Part shown: one piece after another, positions 10,071 to 19,500 of the stretch | How positions within the stretch are numbered: position 1 is the first letter of the stretch | How the letters are laid out: each line of letters starts with the position of its first letter | Origin: JAPPKS01 sp963667895 | GTDB taxonomy: Bacteria; Poribacteria; WGA-4E; PCPOR2b | Reading direction: 5' to 3' | Assembly (NCBI GenBank): GCA_965223985.1 | Contig: OZ245030.1 | Span: 930,001 to 994,000, forward strand | Length of the DNA stretch: 64,000 nucleotides | Position numbers and translations under genes: made by a program | The notes under the pieces: generated by a model | The model's database searches: none | What the model saw: the letters and a program-made list of their open reading frames with translations, nothing else | What the model was told of the DNA's origin: nothing

Positions 10071-11477
10071 ATGGTAGAGACACAACGCCATTTCACAATT
10101 GGAATGATTACCTTGATTGTTCTGTTTACGGCTATTAGTGCTAATGCTGCTGTAGACTCTAGAGGCGAAATTAACGTCGAAGGCGACAATCAAGGACGTG
10201 CGCCGGCAAGTTCAACAGTTACGTTAATTGCAGCCCTTACCATCGATCGGTCGCTCGCCGAACCGGGCAGAGAAGATATCAAGACAATTGAAATTAGATT
10301 GTTACAGACTGTGAAGTTCTGGGAGATAGATTTCCGATTCGTGGCTCGAGATGGCGAGCCAATCGCTGTAGAACCAGCGGTCACAGGCAATATTCTGCGA
10401 GTTGTTCTCACCAATCCAATAACGGACTTGAGTAATGCATTCTACGAGATTGTCTTCGATAGCAGGACTCCTGAAACTACGGGATCCGCTAATTTTAGCG
10501 TGCGGCTCAGAAATAAGGAAGATCGCCCGATTGGCGAATCTATCAAACCGGGCAATGTAGACGGAAAGTCAAATAATAATGATTTTTCCCTGCAAGTTAT
10601 ACCCAACGTTCCTCCTGACTCCGTACAGGGCTTTGCTGTTGAGATTAATTCAACAGGAGAGAACAATGTGATTATCAGATGGCAAAAGTCGGCTGATTCG
10701 GATGTCAATGGTTATTTCATCTATCGTGACGCGGATCGACCAATCAATGTCGAACCCTCATCTGCAACGGTTTTTCAAGATGTGAATGTTCCTCTAGGAA
10801 CGCACAGCTATACCATTACAGCCTACAAGACGCCACTCTTGCAATCTACCCGTTCCGAGCCCATCTTCGTTAATGTTCTGGAAGATACCGCCTCGCCAGA
10901 ACCACCCGCGGGCGTTACGATAAAGGCGGTTGGTGGTCGGATTGAGGTGACGTGGGATGGTAGCCCTACTCGCGATGTTGCAGAATATCAACTCCTTTTC
11001 TGGAGGTTGGGAGAACTTCCTAGTCCGTTAGTGGACGAGGAAGGAAATGAGGTGAGAAAGATACCTGCCGATGAATCTCGCGAATTTATTGATGCGCGGG
11101 CGCTCGGCGTTGGGGTCTTTATCTACGCTGTCGAAGCGATCGACGAAGCGGGCAACAGGTCGGAACAGACCTCTCAAACCCTGCGGATTCTCGGCGAACC
11201 GTTTCCCAATCCCTTTACTCCTCTTTCGACCAATGCCGATTTCAACCGTGTCGTATTTCCAGCCCGCGCCATTGAAAATGCTGAAGGCGAGTTCACCGTC
11301 CTAATTTTCGACATTAACGGCGGGCTTGTCAGTGAATTGAAAGGAGATGCGGGCGCACGCCAGCTAGAATGGAACGGTGAGGATGAGGATGGCAACGTCG
11401 TCGAAAGCGGTGTTTACGTCTATCAGATGCAAGTTGGTGAAAGCTTCAAAACAGGCACAATAATCGTGGCAAAGTAA
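10071..11477 (+). CDS. Secreted protein with fibronectin-III-like modules and FlgD/T9SS-type C-terminal domain
   Basis: A 468-residue exported protein with a signal peptide ending near SANA, preceded by AAAGGAGA. The middle part has two Fn3-like modules, recognisable by PDSVQGFAVEI...VIIRWQKSADSDVNGY and PPAGVTIKAVGGRIEVTW. The C-terminal 95 residues (GEPFPNPFTPLS..., DINGGLVSELKGD, WNGEDEDGNVVESGVYVYQM, IIVAK) form a FlgD-like Ig domain resembling type A sorting domains of type IX cargo. No enzymatic motif is seen. It probably forms a transcription unit with the PorV-like barrel 16 bp upstream. Surface display is the likely fate; its function is not known. Confidence 0.78.
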   Translation: MVETQRHFTIGMITLIVLFTAISANAAVDSRGEINVEGDNQGRAPASSTVTLIAALTIDRSLAEPGREDIKTIEIRLLQTVKFWEIDFRFVARDGEPIAVEPAVTGNILRVVLTNPITDLSNAFYEIVFDSRTPETTGSANFSVRLRNKEDRPIGESIKPGNVDGKSNNNDFSLQVIPNVPPDSVQGFAVEINSTGENNVIIRWQKSADSDVNGYFIYRDADRPINVEPSSATVFQDVNVPLGTHSYTITAYKTPLLQSTRSEPIFVNVLEDTASPEPPAGVTIKAVGGRIEVTWDGSPTRDVAEYQLLFWRLGELPSPLVDEEGNEVRKIPADESREFIDARALGVGVFIYAVEAIDEAGNRSEQTSQTLRILGEPFPNPFTPLSTNADFNRVVFPARAIENAEGEFTVLIFDINGGLVSELKGDAGARQLEWNGEDEDGNVVESGVYVYQMQVGESFKTGTIIVAK

Positions 11478-11489
11478 AAAGTACTACGA

Positions 11490-11571
11490 TCAACCGAGCG
11501 GATAGCGAGCGCGATAGCATTTACCGATTAGAACTATCGCGCTCGCTATCCACTCGGTCGATCGATAGCAG
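11490..11571. repeat. Long hairpin formed by inverted copies of the dispersed repeat
   Basis: The left arm (11493-11517) and right arm (11534-11558) are 25-nt reverse complements with a single mismatch, around a 16-nt loop; the arms include GGATAGCGAGCGCGATAG. It starts 12 bp after the stop codon of the upstream gene, so as RNA it would form a very stable 3' stem. There is no T tract, so it is not a typical intrinsic terminator. It may protect the mRNA or be a transposition footprint. Confidence 0.8.
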
Positions 11572-11602
11572 AGCCAATTCACTTTAAGGAGATTCTTTAT
11601 AA

Positions 11603-12103
11603 ATGGCAACTCCAGATACACCTCTACCAAGCATCACCTGGCTATACTTTGCGCTAATTACCGTCTTATCATGGGGACTTTATGGTATTTTACTTCATAC
11701 CGGTCAGATGTCTATGGGCGACCCAAGCAATGGACGCTACAAAGCATTTCTCTTCGTTGGGGGTGCTTATGTATTAATAGCGGTTCTGGCGCCGATAGTC
11801 ATGTTAATCACCAACGGCGCTTCATGGAACTTTCCGGTAAAGGGAATGCTCTGGTCAACCCTTGCTGGTATCGTTGGAGCAGTGGGGGCGTTCTGCGTCT
11901 TATTGGCGTTTGGGGCGAAAGGGGTACCGAGTGTGGTGATGTCTATCATTTTTGCCGGTGCGCCAATTGTCAATGCGATAGCTGCGATGGTGATGCACCC
12001 GCCCGTCGGCGGTCTGAGTTCCCTGCGTTGGCAATTTGTTCTCGGCATCCTGTTGGCAGCGCTCGGCGGTTGTCTCGTGACCCTTTTTAGACCTGGGTCG
12101 TAA
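11603..12103 (+). CDS. Small multi-pass membrane protein, EamA/DMT-like
   Basis: A 166-residue integral inner-membrane protein with about five hydrophobic helices (near residues 10-30, 48-68, 82-105, 110-130 and 142-160). TAAGGAGA lies 11 bases upstream of the ATG. Glycine-rich helices such as LWSTLAGIVGAVGAFCVLLA and GLSSLRWQFVLGILLAALGG resemble a half-length drug/metabolite-transporter (EamA) unit, which would need to dimerise to transport. No substrate can be suggested. It is bracketed by palindromic repeats on both sides (11490-11571 and 12129-12252), so it is probably transcribed alone. Confidence 0.7.
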   Translation: MATPDTPLPSITWLYFALITVLSWGLYGILLHTGQMSMGDPSNGRYKAFLFVGGAYVLIAVLAPIVMLITNGASWNFPVKGMLWSTLAGIVGAVGAFCVLLAFGAKGVPSVVMSIIFAGAPIVNAIAAMVMHPPVGGLSSLRWQFVLGILLAALGGCLVTLFRPGS

Positions 12104-12128
12104 GTGATTAAGTGACCGAATAGGAAAC

Positions 12129-12252
12129 GATCAAGCGAACGAATAGTGAGCGCGATAGTTTTAACCGACAGGCAGGAACAATCCCAAGCGACAGGAAATA
12201 GACCGCGACAGTCTTCGAAAGCTATCGCAGTCGCTATTCGCTCTCTTGATCC
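12129..12252. repeat. Inverted pair of the dispersed repeat plus a decayed third copy
   Basis: A forward copy of the core at 12130-12158 (ATCAAGCGAACGAATAG ... GCGATAG) faces a reverse copy at 12222-12250. Between them, 12184-12211 (CAAGCGACAGGAAATAG ...) looks like a third, decayed forward copy. The pair could form a long imperfect stem in the 218-bp gap between two genes. Confidence 0.7.
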
Positions 12253-12321
12253 CTCCTTATTCAGTCGGTTAATCACATCAGATATATACCAAATGGTTCT
12301 TTAAGGTTGTAGGAAATTACC

Positions 12322-13584
12322 ATGTTAGAATTCATCACCGATCTGTTGGTGAGCTCACGCATAAATGACGCGACAGCGGATATTCTGGCAAGAGGCGCGA
12401 TCATTGCTCTTATTATCGTTCTCAGCGTGCTTACTAACTTTCTGGTTAAACGTCCGCTTTTGGCTGTATTGAGCAGTCTGATTGTCCGCACGCAATCGAA
12501 ATGGGATGACACGCTTCTTGAGAAAAAGGTTCTTAATCAACTTGCCCAACTTGGACCTGCACTGGTGATTTACCTAACGGCGCCGCTAGCATTAGAGGGA
12601 CATGAAGGGGCGATAGCTTTTACTACCGGTGTCGTGCAGATCTACATGATTCTTGTCAGCATTCTGGTTGTGAATGCATCTTTCAACGCAATTGTTGATA
12701 TCTATCTCACCTTTGAGGTTTCCAGAAGAATCCCAATTAAGGTTTTTGTCCAGGTCGCAAAGATAGTCATCTATTTCATCGGATGTATTTTCGTTGTTTG
12801 CGTCATAATGGATAAAACACCGCTCTTTTTCCTGAGCGGCATCGGCGCATTGACCGCCATACTCTTGCTAGTATTCAAGGATGCTATTCTCGGATTTGTC
12901 GCTGGCATACAATTGATTACCAACAAAATGTTATCGCCTGGGGATTGGATTGAAATGCCCAAGTACGGTGCAGATGGCGACGTGCTAGAAGTTGCCTTAA
13001 CAACCGTCAAAGTTCAGAATTGGGACAAAACAATTACGACGATTCCGACCTATGCGCTGATTAGCAATTCTTTCAAGAACTGGCAAGGTATGCAAGAATC
13101 CGGAGGGCGTCGAATTAAACGGTCAGTTTATATTGATGTCAATACGATTAAGCTGTGCACTGAGGAAATGCTGGGAGATTTTTCCAAGATACAATACATA
13201 TCGGAATATATCGAAAGGAAAAAGGAAGAAGTTGCTACGTACAACGCGGCGTCTCACGTTGATGAGACAAGCGTTGTGAACGGGAGACGGCTCTCCAACA
13301 TTGGGACATTTCGTGCGTATGTCATCGCCTATTTGAAAAACCACCCGATGATCAATCAAGAAATGACCTTTCTTGTCCGCCAATTATCGCCCACAGAACA
13401 CGGTCTGCCTCTCGAAATCTACGTGTTCTGCAAAGATAAGGTCTGGGGAAACTACGAAGCGATTCAGGCAGATATATTCGATCACATTCTGGCGGTTGTA
13501 CCTGAATTTGATTTGAGAGTCTTTCAACATCCGACGGGAAGCGATTTCAAGGAATTCGCCAAGAATAATGAGGCACGCCTATAA
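12322..13584 (+). CDS. ybdG: Mechanosensitive ion channel, YbdG-type (MscS superfamily)
   Basis: A 420-residue inner-membrane channel that would open on osmotic down-shock. Length and architecture match E. coli YbdG (about 415 residues): several N-terminal helices, a pore helix followed by the MscS beta domain (DAILGFVAGIQLITNKMLSP, then GDWIEMPKYGADGDVLEVAL), and the YbdG-diagnostic stretch FKNWQGMQESGGRRIKRS. The C-terminal cytoplasmic region with LPLEIYVFCKD is also typical. The ATG at 12322 has a TAGGAAA leader. The gene stands free of the repeat-rich gap upstream and is followed 18 bp later by a thioesterase with no obvious functional link. Confidence 0.88.
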   Translation: MLEFITDLLVSSRINDATADILARGAIIALIIVLSVLTNFLVKRPLLAVLSSLIVRTQSKWDDTLLEKKVLNQLAQLGPALVIYLTAPLALEGHEGAIAFTTGVVQIYMILVSILVVNASFNAIVDIYLTFEVSRRIPIKVFVQVAKIVIYFIGCIFVVCVIMDKTPLFFLSGIGALTAILLLVFKDAILGFVAGIQLITNKMLSPGDWIEMPKYGADGDVLEVALTTVKVQNWDKTITTIPTYALISNSFKNWQGMQESGGRRIKRSVYIDVNTIKLCTEEMLGDFSKIQYISEYIERKKEEVATYNAASHVDETSVVNGRRLSNIGTFRAYVIAYLKNHPMINQEMTFLVRQLSPTEHGLPLEIYVFCKDKVWGNYEAIQADIFDHILAVVPEFDLRVFQHPTGSDFKEFAKNNEARL

Positions 13585-13602
13585 CTCACCAGTACACAAA
13601 TC

Positions 13603-14037
13603 ATGCCATACGAATACTACACAAAACGAAGAATAGAGTTCTCCGACACCGACATGGCTGGCATTGTTCACTTTTCCCGGTTCTTTGTATTCATGGAAAC
13701 CGCTGAACACGAATTCTTACGTTCGTTGGGAACGAGCGTCACTACGGAATTGAATGGAGACATAGTCAGTTGGCCAAGGTTAGCAGCATCATGCGAATAC
13801 CTCAACCCCGCGAAATTTGAAGATGAACTGGACATCCATTTGACAGTTCGGAGAAAAGGGACTAAATCCATCACCTACCAGTTTGTCTTTACGAAGGACG
13901 ATGTGGAAATCGCTCGTGGCAAATTGTCCGCTGTGTGCTGCATCTGCAACCCAGGAGAAAGGGTGCGCACCATCCCGATACTGGACTTTATTGCGGACCG
14001 TATTGAAGAAGCCCCACACTCCGAAATCGAGAGTTGA
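13603..14037 (+). CDS. Acyl-CoA thioesterase of the YbgC/4HBT hot-dog family
   Basis: A 144-residue cytoplasmic hot-dog-fold enzyme that would hydrolyse acyl-CoA thioesters. The motif RRIEFSDTDMAGIVHFSRFF contains the family Asp near residue 16 (DTDMAGIVHF), which activates water in 4-hydroxybenzoyl-CoA-type thioesterases. The remaining strands (DELDIHLTVRRKGTKSITYQ) fit the fold and the length is typical. No good ribosome-binding site precedes the ATG. It lies between the YbdG-type channel and a LolD-like ATPase. In many bacteria ybgC sits with the tol-pal genes, but none are seen here, so the substrate is unknown. Confidence 0.85.
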   Translation: MPYEYYTKRRIEFSDTDMAGIVHFSRFFVFMETAEHEFLRSLGTSVTTELNGDIVSWPRLAASCEYLNPAKFEDELDIHLTVRRKGTKSITYQFVFTKDDVEIARGKLSAVCCICNPGERVRTIPILDFIADRIEEAPHSEIES

Positions 14038-14073
14038 CACTCAACTAGGAACTCAACATCGAAAGGCTGACCA

Positions 14074-14784
14074 ATGGCGACATCCGATTTAATCTCACTC
14101 AAAGTCTCGGAAGTCTATAAAAACTTCGGGCGTGAACCGCGTACCGTCGAGGTGCTTCGCGGTGTTTCGCTTGAAATGAGTGAGGGGCAATCTCTTGCAA
14201 TAACGGGTCCCTCAGGCTCTGGGAAGAGTACATTGTTGCACCTGATCGGCACGTTAGACAGACCGTCATTGGGAACAATCGAAATGAACGATAAAACCCC
14301 GTTTGGGATGCCTGAGCCGCAACTCGCCAAATTCCGGAATCAGATGATTGGCTTCATTTTTCAAGACCACCATCTGTTGCCGCAGTATTCGGTCTTGGAA
14401 AATGTACTCATGCCCACCATGGCTTTCAAGCGCCGCAACGGCGATGCTGAAGAGCGAGCGAAAGATTTGCTGGAAAGCGTCGGTCTTGCCCATCGTCTGA
14501 GCCATCGTCCTGCCGAACTTTCCGGCGGAGAATGTCAACGCGTAGCTGTGGCACGCGCTCTAATTAATCGTCCGAGACTTCTCCTCTGCGATGAACCCAC
14601 GGGAAATCTCGACCATTCTACGGCCGATACGGTCGCTTCGCTCCTATTTGAACTACACCAAGCTGAACAAAACATCCTTATTGTCGTAACACACAGCCTT
14701 GAACTTGCAGGTCGACTTGGACGCCACCTTCAACTGGTAAATGGTAGAATTGCATATGAGCAAACCAAATTCGATTCAGATTAA
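14074..14784 (+). CDS. ABC transporter ATP-binding protein, LolD/MacB type
   Basis: A 236-residue ATPase with a complete motif set: Walker A GPSGSGKST (residues 45-53), signature LSGGECQRVAVARAL (about 148-162), Walker B LLLCDEPTGNLD and switch His in VVTHS. The Q-loop segment FIFQDHHLLPQYSVLENVLM and the TGNLD motif place it in the type VII group (LolD, MacB, FtsE), which drives FtsX-fold permeases in extracting or exporting lipoproteins or peptides. The matching permease is encoded at 16572-20036, so this probably forms one complex with it even though a LamG-type gene lies between. Its start follows AAAGGCTGACC. Confidence 0.9.
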   Translation: MATSDLISLKVSEVYKNFGREPRTVEVLRGVSLEMSEGQSLAITGPSGSGKSTLLHLIGTLDRPSLGTIEMNDKTPFGMPEPQLAKFRNQMIGFIFQDHHLLPQYSVLENVLMPTMAFKRRNGDAEERAKDLLESVGLAHRLSHRPAELSGGECQRVAVARALINRPRLLLCDEPTGNLDHSTADTVASLLFELHQAEQNILIVVTHSLELAGRLGRHLQLVNGRIAYEQTKFDSD

Positions 14785-14799
14785 TTTGGATGGTTCGCC

Positions 14800-15888
14800 A
14801 TGTCAGTAGATCGTTTGATTCTCTGTGATTTTTCCTTCCAAAAGCCGACCGGCGAGACGCTGTTGGATTCGTCCCCTAATCAGAATCACGGTCAAATTCA
14901 TAATGCCACTTGGGAAACAGTCAGTTCACATCAATACAGCTTGTCATTCGATGGTTCAGGTTTCGTGCGAGTGCCGCACCATGAATGCCTAAACCTGTTC
15001 GGCTCCTTCACAATTGAGGTCTGGGCAAAGGGAACCGGCCCCCCACTCAGCTGGCGGGAGATGACCACCGGATACCCACCGACTCGGAATCTCTATTTTC
15101 AAGTCGTTGGCGAACGCATCTACTTCGCGACGAATACGGATATTCCCCATCCTGAAAAGCGTCGCCGCATCGCACATCATCTGATTACCGGCTCTGTTGA
15201 TACCAATGGGGAAAACTGGACAATACGGGAGCATCAGGTGACTCCTTTTTTCCCAATCGAGCCGAAGATGCAGGTCGTCAGCAATCAGATCTATTATAAC
15301 TTCTTCGCTCTTGACCACTCACGACCAGATGTCACGGGGACTCGTTCAATTGGGGAATTCTACACGGCACGTTCAAATCTGGACGGGAGCGATTTTCAGG
15401 CGACGCCGCGATTGACACCTGAGGAATTCGGGCGACGCACTGAGCAGAGTTGCTTACAGGTTGTTGGTGAACGTATTTACCACGCCTATGTGAAGATGGA
15501 TGAACACGGAAAATGGCAGTTGTGGACAGCGCAATCGAATCTAGACGGAAGCGGATGGCAAACTGTTCAGCGAACAACTGATGGAGGTTGGATTCCGCAG
15601 TTTCAAGCGGCAACTGATGGCATTTACTACTACTACGGTCGCTATTGGAAAACGCACCCGCAGGATACCTTCTACATCACAAGATTGGACTTTGACGGGC
15701 GTAATTGGCAGGGGATCGCTGAGATTCACGATGAATTCGCTCGTCCTTTGGGCCGGTTACTCGTCGCGAATGGATGGATTTTTGTGACATTCGCTGTGCA
15801 AGACAACAATGGAATTGCGCGTCTGCACACCGGACGCATTGACTCAATGGTCACCGGCGTCAATTTATCAAGCGAACCGACCATTTGA
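14800..15888 (+). CDS. LamG/repeat protein, 5' part of a frameshifted gene
   Basis: The 362-residue N-terminal portion of what looks like one protein. Residues 1-80 are the first half of a concanavalin/LamG fold (LLDSSPNQNHGQIHNATW, FDGSGFVRVPHHE, FTIEVWAKG). After this come repeated blade-like units of about 60-80 residues with VVGERIYF and LDGSGWQ motifs. Reading breaks near 15843: this frame continues with an unrelated tail of about a dozen residues, SMVTGVNLSSEPTI, while the next frame resumes the repeat (QFIKRTDHLTDAG). The second half of the LamG fold is encoded in the following ORF. A single base loss, real or from sequencing, would explain this. It has no signal peptide. Its function is unknown; carbohydrate or ligand binding is inference. 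Confidence 0.7.
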   Translation: MSVDRLILCDFSFQKPTGETLLDSSPNQNHGQIHNATWETVSSHQYSLSFDGSGFVRVPHHECLNLFGSFTIEVWAKGTGPPLSWREMTTGYPPTRNLYFQVVGERIYFATNTDIPHPEKRRRIAHHLITGSVDTNGENWTIREHQVTPFFPIEPKMQVVSNQIYYNFFALDHSRPDVTGTRSIGEFYTARSNLDGSDFQATPRLTPEEFGRRTEQSCLQVVGERIYHAYVKMDEHGKWQLWTAQSNLDGSGWQTVQRTTDGGWIPQFQAATDGIYYYYGRYWKTHPQDTFYITRLDFDGRNWQGIAEIHDEFARPLGRLLVANGWIFVTFAVQDNNGIARLHTGRIDSMVTGVNLSSEPTI

Positions 15889-16529
15889 CCGATGCCGGTC
15901 CCGGACACATCCGCATCATGGGAGATCGCCTGTATTACTGCTATGGGAAGCAGGAAACGTCCGAAACACCCCTGCAGTATTGGCTTGCAGAATCCGATCT
16001 GGATGGCAGAAATTGGAGGATAGAACCGATTACTGACCCCAATGTTCGCCATGGCATGAGTTACAGTGCCTACCAGATGGTCGGCGGAAGAACCTACTGG
16101 TCAGCCAACCGTGCACCCGATTTCTATTACGATCAACGAGTCGTCTTCGGAACGTCGGGCTCAAACCTCGTTAACAAAGACGGTGCATTCGGGATTGGCT
16201 TGACCGAAAAACAGCGTGCAAGGGCGTTCATTAACTGTGGGCAGGGATATTTACAGCGCGGTGAGACGAAGGATGGTTACAACCGTGACGTGATTGAGAC
16301 GGAAGTTGATGACGATTGGCATGCTTACGTAATGTCGTTTGACGGAAGCACATTGACCTTTTGGATAGATGGCAACATTGTGGGAAAGAGATCCGTTGAT
16401 GTCTCTGTTGCGATGAATGAGGCGCCAATGGTAATCGGCGAGGGATTCGTCGGAAACGTTGCGCGGTTGTCTATCCGAAAGGGAGTGGATGCCGGGAATT
16501 TCTCGAAACCCTTGTTGAGATGGTCTTGA
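15885..16529 (+). CDS. LamG/repeat protein, 3' part of the frameshifted gene
   Basis: A 214-residue continuation of the preceding gene in another frame. The frame is open from 15843, so the listed TTG start is only the first possible initiator. It resumes the blade repeat (IMGDRLYYCYGKQ, SDLDGRNWRIEPITD) and ends with the missing half of the LamG fold (VIETEVDDDWHAYVMSFDGS, TFWIDGNIVGKRS, GFVGNVARLSIRKG). The propeller-like repeats therefore appear inserted into a LamG domain. The two ORFs overlap by 4 bp, so translational coupling could in principle make two chains. Rejoined, the protein would be about 577 residues. It lies between an ABC ATPase and its probable permease. Confidence 0.65.
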   Translation: MTDAGPGHIRIMGDRLYYCYGKQETSETPLQYWLAESDLDGRNWRIEPITDPNVRHGMSYSAYQMVGGRTYWSANRAPDFYYDQRVVFGTSGSNLVNKDGAFGIGLTEKQRARAFINCGQGYLQRGETKDGYNRDVIETEVDDDWHAYVMSFDGSTLTFWIDGNIVGKRSVDVSVAMNEAPMVIGEGFVGNVARLSIRKGVDAGNFSKPLLRWS

Positions 16530-16571
16530 TATGTTCGTAAAATGGAAGTTGTATGATTTAGAATTTCTAAA

Positions 16572-19500
16572 ATGCCTATCCTCATGTATCGAAGTTTAAT
16601 CCATTTCTGGCGAATCCACCTCGCTGTATTGCTCGGTACAGCGGTAGCGACAGCGGTTCTCACCGGTGCGCTTTTCGTCGGTGATTCCGTTCGAGGTAGC
16701 TTACGAGATTTAACGCTCGATCGATTGGGCAGCATCGATTATGCGTTGGTAACAGAGCAGTTTTTTCGAGAAGCGTTAGCGGCAGATGTATTGAACGAAC
16801 CGGCGCTTGCGGATCGATTTGAAGATGCAGCCCCTGCAATCCTTCTCGCTGGAACTGCTGTTAACACCGCTACCCGTGCCCGCGCATCTCGTGTCCAGGT
16901 TCAGGGAATCGATGGACGATTTTTGAACTTGTGGTCGGATTCTGATACAACCAAACTAGACGAATTTCTGGCGAAACAGCCAGGACAATCGTTCCCATCG
17001 GTCATCATTAACCAATCCCTACAGAAGGAATTAAACGTCCAAGTTGGAGCGCCTCTTCTAATCTCTTTTGAAAGGCAGAGCGATATCCATCGTGAGTTTT
17101 TGCTTGGCCGCCGAGATTCCTCCGATGTTGTGGAAACCCTCCGACTCACTATCACGAAAATCATCCCCGACCGAGGTATTGGCAGATTCAGCTTACGTTC
17201 CAACCAAAGCCTTCCTCTGAATGCCTATGTCCATCTACCAATTTTACAAAAAGCAATCAGACAAGGAGAACGGGTGAACGCGGTCTTCGTCTCTCAGTCT
17301 ACCCATGCGCCGGTCCTGACAACTGATGTCCTAGAGTCCCTACAAAACAGACTGAATCAGGTAATGAAACTGGAAGACCTCAACCTTCTGCTACGGCAGG
17401 GAAACGGTTACTTCTCCCTCGAAAGCAAGCAATTCCTGCTGAAACCGAACGTCATTGAAGCCGCTAAGGCTGTTGCAACTGAGAGGATCAACCGACCGAA
17501 TAGTGAGGGCGATAGTCTTAAGTTTCTACCTATCCTAACCTACTTAGTAAATACCATCGCAACGGATGAGCGGTGGATTCCGTATTCGACGATTTCAGCG
17601 TTAAACCCGGAACGCGCCATTTCTCTCCGATTAACGGGCGGTTCACCGGCGCCCGCACTTGCTGAAGATGAGATTTTTATCAATGAGTGGGCTGCCGAAG
17701 ATTTAGCCGCAAAGGTCGGAGACCAAATCAACGTGAGTTATTACGTTATGGGACCTCGGGAAGAACTATTGACACAGTACGCCGAATTCCGTCTGAAAGG
17801 CGTTCTCGCCTTGGAAGGTTTAGCAGCAGAGCGCGGATTGACCCCAAAATTCCCGGGAGTTCACGACGCAGATGATATGTCTGACTGGAACGCTCCGTTT
17901 CCGATCGATTTGAACCAAATCCGTTCCAAGGATGAAAACTACTGGGATCTATACGGTGCTACCCCCAAAGCGTTTGTTTCAGAACAGACAGGACAGCGGC
18001 TGTGGCGAAGCAGATTTGGAAGTTTGACCGCTATGTGGATCCTCCCCGCTTCCAGCGGCGATATTCAGAAAACCAAGACAGATTTTCAAAGGGAATTATT
18101 GGAAAAGATTAGCCCCGAACAGGTCGGTTTCGTGTTCCAGCCGGTCAAAGCCCAAGGCTTAAAAGCCGCAACGGGCGCGACAGACTTCAGCATGCTTTTT
18201 ATCGGGTTTAGTCTGTTTCTCATCGTGTCCGCAGTTCTTTTGGTAGGTCTGCTTTTCAGGCTGGGTGTTGAAGGAAGGGCGGGTGAGATAGGGCTTTTGT
18301 TGTCTTCGGGCTTTCCCATCTCCACCATCCGTTGGCGTTTTATTAAAGAGGGTTGCCTGCTCGCCGGGATCGGCGGGGTTATCGGTCTCGGAGGCGCTGT
18401 CATTTACGCATGGCTCATGATGGTAGGTCTACGAAGCTGGTGGTTGACGGCGGTGGGGACGCCCTTCCTGGCCCTTCACATCAACCTGTTGAGTTTGGGG
18501 CTAGGCTACTTCATCGGTATCATCGTGGTGCTATTTTCAATTGGGTGGACGGTTCGCAAATTCGGCAAATCGCCAATTCGCGCTCTGCTTGCTGGCGACA
18601 CCATCTTGGAACACAAGACCGCCGGACGTTTCGCACCGATTTTCGCCTTATCCAGCTTGGGGTTCGCAGCGGGTTTGATTTTATTTGTGCTTGTATCTGG
18701 AAAGACATCTTCTGCGTCGCTTTTTTTCGGAAGCGGCGCGCTTTTGCTCGCTTCGGGGTTGGCTTTCTTCTCAATGTGGCTACGAACTCCCTCTAATGCG
18801 CAATTCCAGAGCCAAAGGCTGAGAATTGTGAAAATGGGCGCAATGAATTGCGCACGCCACAAGGGACGGAGTATGCTCTGCGCAGCACTGGTCGGCTGCG
18901 CCTGTTTTGTGATTGTTGCTGCCGGCGCCAATCGTCACAGTGGAACAGAACATGGTATGCTTCTGCAGAAGGAATCGGGAACGGGTGGGTTTGCACTGAC
19001 GGCGGAATCAGATGTCCCGTTGCATCACAACTTAACATCGGAGAAGGGGCGGTTTGAACTTGGGTTTTCTGAATCTGGCGCTGCGATTGTAAATCAGTCC
19101 GAGATTATCCCGTTTCGGGTTCTGCCGGGAGAGGATATTAGCTGTCTCAACCTCTACCAACCTCGAAAACCTCGCATCCTAGGCGTTCCCGCTGAGTTAA
19201 TCGAACGCGGCGGGTTTCAGTTCCAGCAGGCATTGACAACGACGCATGAGGACGAAGGAAATCCGTGGCGTGCGCTTGAGGTTGAACCCGAATCGGGGGT
19301 GATTCCAGCCATCGGCGATTACAACTCCGTACTCTGGATTTTGCATCTAGGACTTGGTGAAGATCTAATTGTTCAGAACGAACTTGGGCAGGTGTTGACC
19401 CTTCGTTTGGTGGGTCTTTTGCGAGGCAGTATCTTTCAAAGCGAGTTGTTGATTTCCGAAGCCAATCTCAAGAGACATTTCCCCAGTCAAAGCGGATATT

